A stretch of 25,968 nucleotides of DNA. Origin: Bodo saltans (lineage: Eukaryota > Euglenozoa > Kinetoplastea > Eubodonida > Bodonidae). Below are positions 17,088-24,652 of this stretch, in pieces. A program made the position numbers and the translations under genes. Position 1 is the first letter of the stretch. Every line of letters starts with the position of its first letter. Where the stretch lies: contig CYKH01002061.1 in assembly GCA_001460835.1 (NCBI GenBank), positions 3,121 to 29,088 of the forward strand, given 5' to 3'. The notes beneath the pieces are model-generated. The model saw only the letters and a program-made list of their open reading frames with translations. It made no database searches and was not told the DNA's origin.

Positions 17088-19280
17088 ATGAAGTATTCCT
17101 CGTTTCGTGCCTGTGTCTGGCGAATGAAAGTCCTCAAGTGCCTTGCGATGGCTGCATTGTCGTCGCGGTGGCCTCACGAGGGATTGGCTACCATTCAGCG
17201 TCTATGGGTGGCGACAGCAGCGGGCCGCATCACTCGCACACTTCTGCATCGCAGACGAGGGACATTTCCTGAAAACGTAAGCTATCGTGACCCTCGTACG
17301 TGGCCGAAGGTGTGCGTTGCGGCTGATATTGAGGCACTTCTGCGTGGAAACCTTGCACATTCTGCCAGAGTGCCCGACTACAAAGCGGTGGCAAGGCTGC
17401 ACAACTCAGGCGACACAGAGTCATTGACGGTCCTGCTTCATTCGTACACGAAACCCCTGCCCCCCGTCGAAGTAGACATGGAGGAATACCTGAGAACGAA
17501 CCTGAATAATGTTTCAGATAGCGCCAATATGCCTCTCCAAGAGCGGACACAACAATTGAACGCACTGGCGAGAGCACTGTCGTCTCAGCCTGGCAGCGAA
17601 ACGCGACAAATCGCGTTCAGCTCGTCGCCTCGAGGCAGCGGCAAAACGCAGTTTATCAAATGGTTTGTCTTCAAGAAACGTGCCGATGGAATGAAATTTG
17701 GTCGCGTGCTCGTTTTATGCTGCAGTAAGGCTGAGGGGACGTCATTGCTCGCTCGCATCATCCACGGCACGGTCATGACGGCGGCCGATTCCACTGATCA
17801 CGCCCTTTGTGAACTCATTCGCAATCATGTGGAATCTGTGACCGGCAAACCCCAGGACGAACGCAACTACTCCAATCCTCATTCGGCTTACGCAACATGG
17901 ATACGCGAAACATCGCGCCATTTTCGTATTCCTGATCACATGGAAAACATGGAGCCGCTGATCATTCTTGACACCTGCGAACTTCTTGCGCAGCACGATC
18001 ACCACTCCTTCGTGCACAACGTGACTACGGGCCAAAAGCCTTTCACAATGTTGGAAGCTTTATGCCTTTCTGTCCCGTCACCGTACAGTCTCTTCGTCAC
18101 TGGCTGCAATGCACGAATCGACACTTGCAACTCTTTAGTTTCAGCGGTGGCGACGGTAACTGACATCGGTCCTCTTCTGCCCCTGAGTGAAGTGGGCTCA
18201 TCGAAAGCGCTGGAAGAGTCATGGGGTGTGAAGGTGTCCCCCAACACTGCGCATGCACTGCACCACTTGACACAAGGTCATCCAAGGATGCTCCGCGCCG
18301 CACAATCGTGCGACGCTACAAAGGGAAAGACTTGCCTTGCGAGTCCTTCCCTTCCCCACTACCTTCTCGAGCTGCGTGAAGCTGCTCGGGCTCAATACCC
18401 TTTTGGTGCCAAAATGTTTCCGTGTGTGTACTCCTGCTTTCTTGCCTCGATGACCAAAGCAAGAGTGCGAGGCAACAATATTATCCCCATTAATCCTCTG
18501 TGGAGCCGCACTGCGACAGACCTCCCAAGTTTCACTTACGATGCCGCCGCATTGCTATCCATCGGGACGTACGACCTCGACAATAAGCGCTTTATCGTCC
18601 CGCCAATCGTTACTGCAGCAATGTCAGCAAGGGCTGATGCGCCGATCATGCTGTCGCAATTGTGTCCGTTTCTCGATGCTGAAGTGGTTGAACGCTTTGA
18701 CCAGCACGAGGACATCGATACCGCGACTCACTTGGATAAGTCATTTCTGTACGCACTGTACGGGCGCTACCTGCTGGAGTTCTGGAACAACACCAGCAGC
18801 CCGTGGGTCCCTCTTGACAACGTATTCGAGGGTGCAGTCCACCCAGATCAATTGAGAGTGTTGAAACGTTACGAATTGAATCTTTGTCAAGGCGTAAGAA
18901 CGAGCAGCGTCCTCCAACGCGCAGTATTGGAAAGATCACTCACATATCTTGGGCATCACGGCTCGTACATGTGGTGCCGTGACCGGGTAACTGGAGACGC
19001 GCCATTTGCAGTCCCTGTTTGGCTCTGGGAGACCCCCGCCACCTTGACGCTGAACGACCGCCAATCGTACAGTTCTGCGCCACTTGCACTATTTGTAAAT
19101 CGATGCGACATGATGTACCACGACATTACTACTTCAGACAGCAAAAACATACTCGTGGACGCAAATGAGATGAGCTGCCTTAGCTGGTTTGCATTGAGTA
19201 GAAGAATGAACAAGACGCAAGACCTCCGAAGACAGCCATGTCGCTGCACAACAGTACATACATACACACACAAAAAGTAG
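17088..19280 (+). CDS. Array copy 8: full-length STAND/AAA-like P-loop NTPase, unknown function
   Basis: The frame is open from 17001, but the ATG at 17088 gives a basic, acid-free leader (MKYSSFRACVWRMKVLKCLA) and a 730-residue protein. The motif DPRTWPKVC opens the N-terminal region. Walker A is SPRGSGKTQF with Gly183 and Lys186. GRVLVLCC, CELIRNHVESVTGKPQ and AYATWIRETSRHF lead to Walker B PLIILDTCELL with Asp295. LFVTGCNA, VTDIGPLLPL and a divergent lid, TQGHPRMLRA, replace the usual GGVPRLLRL. The C-terminal domain has LSQLCPFLD, YALYGRYLLEFW, SPWVPLDNVFEGAV, YMWCRD, FAVPVWLW and MSCLSWF. It ends in a unique basic tail of about 25 residues rich in Arg, Lys and Cys. All nucleotide-binding residues are kept. 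Confidence 0.92.
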   Translation: MKYSSFRACVWRMKVLKCLAMAALSSRWPHEGLATIQRLWVATAAGRITRTLLHRRRGTFPENVSYRDPRTWPKVCVAADIEALLRGNLAHSARVPDYKAVARLHNSGDTESLTVLLHSYTKPLPPVEVDMEEYLRTNLNNVSDSANMPLQERTQQLNALARALSSQPGSETRQIAFSSSPRGSGKTQFIKWFVFKKRADGMKFGRVLVLCCSKAEGTSLLARIIHGTVMTAADSTDHALCELIRNHVESVTGKPQDERNYSNPHSAYATWIRETSRHFRIPDHMENMEPLIILDTCELLAQHDHHSFVHNVTTGQKPFTMLEALCLSVPSPYSLFVTGCNARIDTCNSLVSAVATVTDIGPLLPLSEVGSSKALEESWGVKVSPNTAHALHHLTQGHPRMLRAAQSCDATKGKTCLASPSLPHYLLELREAARAQYPFGAKMFPCVYSCFLASMTKARVRGNNIIPINPLWSRTATDLPSFTYDAAALLSIGTYDLDNKRFIVPPIVTAAMSARADAPIMLSQLCPFLDAEVVERFDQHEDIDTATHLDKSFLYALYGRYLLEFWNNTSSPWVPLDNVFEGAVHPDQLRVLKRYELNLCQGVRTSSVLQRAVLERSLTYLGHHGSYMWCRDRVTGDAPFAVPVWLWETPATLTLNDRQSYSSAPLALFVNRCDMMYHDITTSDSKNILVDANEMSCLSWFALSRRMNKTQDLRRQPCRCTTVHTYTHKK

Positions 19281-19538
19281 AGTTGGAGCACGAATCTGCT
19301 CACGAAACGCTTGCTAAGAAACATGCACACCTTCCCCTGTGTCATTGCTTTGTTTTTTTTTCCCCTGAACGAATTGTTAGTGGGATCACCTTGAGTGACG
19401 TATTTGCTGCCATGAAAAGTTCCTCTCAGTTGTAGACACCAAAAGTCGCACCGCACAGAAGGAAGCGAGTGAATTTTCTTCTTGTTCTTCATCGTTTTCT
19501 AAATTCTAAAATGCGTGACAAACGTAGTTACGTCACTG

Positions 19539-21734
19539 ATGCACAACACGATTTTTCAGCACCTTTGCGCCTTTGCGTGTGAGGCTCGTACGATCACGAG
19601 CCACAATTTTTATCGTTTCTTCGGAGTTTGTTGCTCCGCTTCGCACGGACTTCGTTTGTGGACTAACGAATGCAAAGGGGTACGCTATCACGACCCCCGT
19701 ACATGGCCACGTCACTTATCTGAAGCTGACATAAGACGTCTACTCAGTGACAACCTCATTTGCACAGGCGGTGTGTCACCGAACTACAAGACGTTCTGCG
19801 AACTCCTTCGCATGGGGGATACTGCCTCCTTGTCTGTGCTGCTTGAACACCATGTCATGCCACCACGTTCGCCGCATGTGGATGTGGATCAGTACCTCGC
19901 ATTGTGGTTGGGCAATCACAATAGCGGCGCAGCCATGGTGCTCCAAGAGCGTGCGCTTCAGCTTGGTTCGCTACGCAGAGCACTTGCACGCCAACCTGGA
20001 AGCGAGAAGCGGACCATTGTCACGATCAGCTCGCCGTGTGGCAGCGGCAAAACACAATTGATCAAGCGGCTTGTGTCGGTAAACCACGTCGACGCGACGA
20101 AACGTGGACGTGTGATTGTCCGTTGCTGCAGCACGACAGCCGCAGACAAAGACTCGGAAAGATCCTCGTGGCTGACCGCCTTGTTGACGAACCACTCAAT
20201 CGACGCAGCACTGTGCGAGCTTGTCCGCACACACGTCGCGTCTGTCACCGGCCATCCGCAAGATCCGTCCAAGTACTGCGACCCTCAAGCTGCTTACGCA
20301 ACGTGGATGAGCGAAACAGCACGATACTTCAGAATTCAGTCACAGGAGGAGTCCATGGACCCCGTCATCATTCTCGACACATGTGAATTTCTTGCCGATC
20401 GTGACCATACGTTTCTTGTGCACAAATTCAATGGCAAGCCATATTCATTACTTGAAGCATTTTGCCTTGCTATTCCTTCACCCTACCGCATTCTGGTCGT
20501 CGGGACTACCGTTCGCATCGACACAACGGACCCAATTATGCTTGCCATCACAAATGTATTTCACATCGGACCTCTTCCCCCGCTCAGCGAGCAAGGCGCC
20601 ATGAACGCATTCAGGGAATCTTGGCAAACGGAAATAAGCTCTGATGTTGCTCGGCTGCTCTTCCATTGGGCTGGTGGAGTCCCACGATTACTCCGGCACA
20701 TTGCACATGCAAATCACCTTGAGTTTCTTCATCGAGCAGAGCAAGATGCACGATCAACTGGGCACATCACAAGTCGATTTTCCTTCGTTTGGCTATCCCA
20801 GCGACTTGCATCTTCGCTCCATCTCCAGCATCCGCATCTCGCCGACGACGACGCAATGTTTGCAATCGCATACTCATGCTTGCTAGCCTCAAGCACGAAG
20901 GCCAAAGTAAAGTGTAGTGATCGCATTGCTGTCAACCCTGCGTGGAGGGATCGAAATCCTCACCATCATGCTCGTCGTCTCACGTACGGTGAAGCGATGG
21001 TTTGCTCGATAGGCCCCCAACATATGCTCGCCGACAACAAGCACCGAGATAACGTCTGGCGGAGTTTCGGATCGTATGACCCTTGCACGAATCGCTTCAT
21101 TGTCCCACCTATCACGTTTGTCGACGAGTTGGTGACGAGGCCTGACACACCGATCCTCCCATCGCAACTGCATCCGCTCCTTAACGCCGAGTTCGTTGAG
21201 AAGTTTGATAACATCCAGCTAATTGATCACGAACAAGTTTTTATTAAGGCGTTTCTGTACGCGGTGTACGCGCGTTATTTGCTCGCGCACTGGGAAGACG
21301 ACACCACTCCGTGGGTCTCACTTGCGAAGGTGTTCGAGAGTGCTGTCCACTGTGATCAAGTGTCAATCCTTGACCGTTATGAAGTGAACCTTTCAAGCGG
21401 CGTGACGATGCGCAAACAGCACATTTCGCAACACGGTGCAGCAGAAAATGCTGCCACATACTTTGATGAGGGCGCAGCATTCCTGTGGTGTCGCGAAAAG
21501 GAACAGACAGGCGTTACGTTTGCCGTGCCGCTGCAACTGTGGAATGACCTTCACGTCCGGGGTGGTCAATTCATCTGCACGAAAAAAGAATTCGCAGCAG
21601 ACATCGCAATCAAGAACGCCCCTGTTGTGCTACTCGTGTGCCAACAAATGAGTGACTGTCTCAAGGCGTTAGCAACAGATGCGGCGGTCATGATGATCAA
21701 TGCTTCGGCGATGAGCAGTATTTGCTTACATTGA
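19539..21734 (+). CDS. Array copy 9: full-length STAND/AAA-like P-loop NTPase with internal insertions
   Basis: The first ATG in frame is 19539, which gives 731 residues. The leader MHNTIFQHLCAFACEARTIT is less basic than in the other copies. DPRTWPRHL is followed by the N-terminal region. Walker A is SPCGSGKTQL with Lys171; Cys replaces the usual Arg. GRVIVRCC, CELVRTHVASVTGHPQDPSK and AYATWMSETARYF precede Walker B PVIILDTCEFL (Asp280, Glu283). The lid is GGVPRLLRH. Two insertions distinguish this copy: one after the lid, with extra Leu/His-rich sequence before AYSCLLASSTKAKV, and one of roughly 22 residues splitting the SIG-x-YDP segment near 21010-21070. The C-terminal domain keeps LPSQLHPLLN, YAVYARYLLAHWED, PWVSLAKVFESAV, FLWCREK and FAVPLQLW. 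The end motif is cut short as MSSICLH. Confidence 0.92.
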   Translation: MHNTIFQHLCAFACEARTITSHNFYRFFGVCCSASHGLRLWTNECKGVRYHDPRTWPRHLSEADIRRLLSDNLICTGGVSPNYKTFCELLRMGDTASLSVLLEHHVMPPRSPHVDVDQYLALWLGNHNSGAAMVLQERALQLGSLRRALARQPGSEKRTIVTISSPCGSGKTQLIKRLVSVNHVDATKRGRVIVRCCSTTAADKDSERSSWLTALLTNHSIDAALCELVRTHVASVTGHPQDPSKYCDPQAAYATWMSETARYFRIQSQEESMDPVIILDTCEFLADRDHTFLVHKFNGKPYSLLEAFCLAIPSPYRILVVGTTVRIDTTDPIMLAITNVFHIGPLPPLSEQGAMNAFRESWQTEISSDVARLLFHWAGGVPRLLRHIAHANHLEFLHRAEQDARSTGHITSRFSFVWLSQRLASSLHLQHPHLADDDAMFAIAYSCLLASSTKAKVKCSDRIAVNPAWRDRNPHHHARRLTYGEAMVCSIGPQHMLADNKHRDNVWRSFGSYDPCTNRFIVPPITFVDELVTRPDTPILPSQLHPLLNAEFVEKFDNIQLIDHEQVFIKAFLYAVYARYLLAHWEDDTTPWVSLAKVFESAVHCDQVSILDRYEVNLSSGVTMRKQHISQHGAAENAATYFDEGAAFLWCREKEQTGVTFAVPLQLWNDLHVRGGQFICTKKEFAADIAIKNAPVVLLVCQQMSDCLKALATDAAVMMINASAMSSICLH

Positions 21735-22170
21735 GCTGCTTTTTCGTTGCCTCCACCCTTGAGATGATTCCTTTATTATTTTTAAAACTATTTTTTTGCA
21801 ATTGCCAAAAAGTGACTTGGGAATGAGTAACGCTGCTGTTTTTTTTTTTTTTTTTCCCCCATTGCGTGTGTGTCTGCTTGTGCTTTTCGTGTCACTCCGT
21901 CAATATACCTGTTCCCCACTGCCGTGTCTGCCTTCGCAAGCACAGCGCCCCTGAGCTAGTGTAAACCTCAGGCAAATAAAACAAGAAAACGTGTTGGCTA
22001 AGGGACATCATGCACTGCAATGTCCCCTTCGCTTTCCTTTTCAACATGCGAAATACGCTTCTCTAATTATCAACAATAAATAATAAGCTTGACATGCCGT
22101 GTGCACTGTGAGCCGCCTCCGATATCTTTTCTACTACTTTCCATCGCTCTTACGAGAGTCACATATTTTG
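21735..22170. other. Intergenic region, copy 9 to copy 10
   Basis: It contains a T18-C5 run (21839-21861), a 7-bp hairpin with GGGACAT (22002-22008) and ATGTCCC (22020-22026), AATAAA words near 21975 and 22074, and the copy 10 acceptor tract. No gene is visible. Confidence 0.6.
22123..22156 (+). promoter_or_regulatory. Candidate spliced-leader acceptor for copy 10
   Basis: A long pyrimidine-rich tract (TATCTTTTCTACTACTTTCC onward) ends in CGAG, with the AG at 22155-22156, about 14 bases before the ATG at 22171. It favours that ATG over the upstream open GTG codon at 22099. Confidence 0.45.
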
Positions 22171-23241
22171 ATGCTGCGCATTCGAGTTGTTCGCGGCTAC
22201 AACGCAATGGTTCCTTCCCACCGAAACGCCCACGGCAATACATTTCCAACGCCGCTACTCCTTCAGCAATGCAGATATGTCGTAGGTGGTGATCGTACAC
22301 ACAACGACTATGAGTACTGGAATCCCTACACGTGGCCAATGACCTGGTCTTCGTCTGACATCAAACATCTCCTCAGCAGGAATCTGTTGGACTCGGGCAA
22401 CCCGCCGAATTACGATTCCATGTCGACGTTGCTTGGCAACAATGATATCAGTTCTTTGGAGTGGTTGGTGCGCGAGTATGTCAAGCCTCCTCCCCCACGT
22501 GTCGTTGATGTTGCGAGCTATTTGCTGGAGCACCTAAGCTCCACCGCTCATTGTGCCGAAATTCCACGTCGAGAACAAGAGAAACTGTTGGCGCTATTCG
22601 AACTTGGGCTGTCTCACAGAATCGGAAGCGAAAAACGCGGGGCTGCGTTGTGTCACTCGCGCCGAGGCAGTGGCAAAACGCTCCTCGTGAAAGACTTTGT
22701 CAATCATAAGCGTTCGGAAGCGATGACGTGTGGCCGTGTCATTGTGCGGTGCTGTGACGTAACGACACGCGGTAACCCCCAGCCATTGTGGCTCACGAAA
22801 GTGCTGCAAGATTGCAAGCAGAATCAACAGTCTGGAGGGTCGTCGAACTCGACAGATGCAGGTTTATGTGAATTGATTCGTGCACACGTTGAGTCCATCA
22901 CCGGCTATCCGCAGAATCCATCGCAGTATATCACACCCAACGACGCTTATGCAACATGGAAACGGGAAACGGCGTGGTGGTTTGGGATTCCTCCAGCCAA
23001 GGAAAACGTAGACCCGCTGATCATCCTTGACACGTGTGAGTTACTGGCTGAGCGTGAGCACAAGTTCCTTGAACATGCGGCTTCAGGAATCGCCGCAAAA
23101 ACGTCGTACACGTTGCTCGAAGCGTTTTGCCTCGCGATACCGTCGCCACATGGAATTGGCTTTGTCGGTTGCAACGCGACGTTTGACGACCGATTTTCCT
23201 TGACTTTGGCAAACGTGACGAATATTGGACCACTTAATTAA
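22171..23241 (+). CDS. Array copy 10: half-length P-loop NTPase with intact Walker motifs
   Basis: A 356-residue uninterrupted frame from the ATG at 22171. The leader is MLRIRVVRGYNAMVPSHRN, Arg-rich and free of acidic residues, and similar to that of copy 11. NPYTWPMTW starts the conserved region. Walker A is SRRGSGKTLLVKDF with Lys169. GRVIVRCC, CELIRAHVESITGYPQNPS and AYATWKRETAWWFGIP lead to Walker B PLIILDTCELL with Asp287. The protein ends cleanly at LANVTNIGPLN then TAA. The lid and C-terminal domain are wholly absent, and no homology follows downstream. Unlike the other half-length copies it keeps both Walker motifs. It could be an independent N-terminal-only NTPase, or a truncation too recent for the active site to decay. 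Confidence 0.85.
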   Translation: MLRIRVVRGYNAMVPSHRNAHGNTFPTPLLLQQCRYVVGGDRTHNDYEYWNPYTWPMTWSSSDIKHLLSRNLLDSGNPPNYDSMSTLLGNNDISSLEWLVREYVKPPPPRVVDVASYLLEHLSSTAHCAEIPRREQEKLLALFELGLSHRIGSEKRGAALCHSRRGSGKTLLVKDFVNHKRSEAMTCGRVIVRCCDVTTRGNPQPLWLTKVLQDCKQNQQSGGSSNSTDAGLCELIRAHVESITGYPQNPSQYITPNDAYATWKRETAWWFGIPPAKENVDPLIILDTCELLAEREHKFLEHAASGIAAKTSYTLLEAFCLAIPSPHGIGFVGCNATFDDRFSLTLANVTNIGPLN

Positions 23242-23471
23242 GAATCAACTTATTCGTGGAACCGCAACAGGCCTACTTTGTTTTGGACTTGACACAGCAA
23301 CAAACGTTTGAGCTCATTTTCTTATTAGTATTCCATTTTCATGTGTTTGGTTACCAAACGTAGAACCGTGTTTGTCCAGTTTCCCAGATGAGTTGGAAAT
23401 AAACAATGAGCCGTGTTCGTCGTTTCAACAATGAAGCGATCAAACAAACAAACAAACAAGAAACGTCCAAT

Positions 23472-23494
23472 TTCCAGCTATGCGGTAGCTGGAA
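23472..23494. repeat. Perfect 9-bp inverted repeat, 5-nt loop
   Basis: TTCCAGCTA (23472-23480) pairs exactly with TAGCTGGAA (23486-23494) around TGCGG. It is followed by AATTAATTTTTTAATTTTTTT, so the stem plus T-run resembles a hairpin-plus-U-tract. Confidence 0.85.
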
Positions 23495-23856
23495 TTAATT
23501 TTTTAATTTTTTTGAAACAGAAACGAGACGATAATCGCTCAGTCACAATACAGCGCATTTGTTATGCACGTGAGTGCATGTTTGAACTCAGTCGTAACGT
23601 CAACACTACTGGATATCTGTGTTTTCACCCTCGTCTTTTTTACTCCTGCAAATGATGTGAAGATAAGAGAACTTTCTTTTCTTTTTGTTTGATGCCTTAC
23701 ACAGAAACGAATCCAAGAAAACGAGATTGTTGGTTCTTGCATTACTTTACCGTATTTTCCTTATCATTTATTTTTCAAAAATATCTTTTTGATCGCACTC
23801 TTCCATAACATGACTTCACCACTATGAGGTCGTTATGACACCCAAGACGGAATGTG

Positions 23857-23881
23857 TTTCCTCCCTGTGCTGTTCTTGCAG
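23857..23881 (+). promoter_or_regulatory. Candidate spliced-leader acceptor for copy 11
   Basis: TTTCCTCCCTGTGCTGTTCTTGCAG is a strong pyrimidine tract ending in CAG at 23881. No ATG occurs between it and the copy 11 ATG at 23960, so it supports that start. The promoter-side signals seem intact although the gene is broken. Confidence 0.5.
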
Positions 23882-23959
23882 TGCGTGAACTGGGCGTTTT
23901 GTACTTAAGGTGATTTTTTCTTGTTGTTAATTTGCGCTGCATCAGACACCCGTAGCAAG

Positions 23960-24652
23960 ATGCGCGTCAGAGTGGTCAGTGCCTGTGGTGCACACCCCTC
24001 CATTCAGCGCTTTTTTTCCAACATGTTTTCGGCCACCTTGCCGCGTCTGTGCGCGAGTGTGAAACCCGTCTACTACAATCCGCGAACGTGGCCCAAGCAC
24101 TGGGCAGCATCAGACATACAAAATCTCCTTGAAGGTCACCTCTTGAATCCAAGCGACGCACCAAAAATTTATGAATCACTGAAGATCTTCCTCAATAGCA
24201 GCCATTTAGATAGTGACTTGATGAGTTTACACATCCTGGTGCGCCATACAATCAAACCTCCGCCACGTAGCGAAGTTGATGTGGAACGCTACTTGCGCAA
24301 ACATCTGGATCCCAATTGTGATAATGTCGAGATGAGGCTTCAAGAACGGGCACCTCAATTGGAAAAGGCAAGCGCCTAGTTGCGAAAATCACCCGGAAGT
24401 GAAAAGCGCCAAGTTTCGCTGTGTTATTCGCCACGAGGCAGCGGTAAGTCTCAGTTCTTGAAATCGTTTGTCCATGAGAAGCGCTTGGAAGCGATGAAAT
24501 GTGGGCGAGTCATCGTCCGTTGCTGCGACTTAGCTGTGCAAACGAAGGTATTGTTATCACTGCTTGACTTGAAAAAAAAGGAGCGTTGTCCTCGCTTGCT
24601 CAACTGCTTTTTTATTCTTTTGATTTTCCTTCTTTTGACACGTTTTCATTAA
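23960..24652 (+). pseudogene. Array copy 11: paralogue with an in-frame stop, homology ends after Walker A
   Basis: The ATG at 23960 gives the basic leader MRVRVVSACGAHPSIQRFF, then NPRTWPKHW and the N-terminal region with VDVERYLRKHL. A TAG at 24377-24379 interrupts the frame in the middle of the stretch before the P-loop. The same frame then continues with PGSEKRQVSLCYSPRGSGKS (Walker A, AAG at 24446-24448), KRLEAMKCGRVIVRCCD and loses homology at about 24540. The remaining codons to the stop at 24652 are Leu/Phe-rich and look like translated pyrimidine spacer. Walker B, lid and C-terminal domain are absent. This is a pseudogene by nonsense mutation and truncation; readthrough would still give only the Walker A half of an NTPase core. 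Confidence 0.8.

Larger units (their letters stand above)
23242..23959. other. Intergenic region, copy 10 to copy 11
   Basis: AT-rich spacer with (CAAA)n-like sequence at 23442-23458, a perfect 9-bp hairpin (23472-23494), AATAAA near 23397 and the copy 11 acceptor tract. I find no trace of the C-terminal half that copy 10 lacks. Confidence 0.6.

Noticed and set aside
21974-23402. AATAAA words after copies 6, 9 and 10 as polyadenylation signals
   Set aside because: The spacers are AT-rich and the positions vary. In kinetoplastids polyadenylation is coupled to downstream trans-splicing and does not use AATAAA. I do not claim them as signals.
24440-24452. GGTAAGT, a perfect 5' splice-donor match in copy 11
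   Set aside because: The aligned paralogues show that this is the codon run for Gly-Lys-Ser in Walker A, and no acceptor restores the family downstream. No intron is needed.
2-24652. Direct assignment of the family as RHS (retrotransposon hot spot) proteins
   Set aside because: The Walker A surroundings and C-terminal motifs do not match what I know of RHS proteins closely enough, and no retroelement is visible in the window. I kept it only as a hypothesis.
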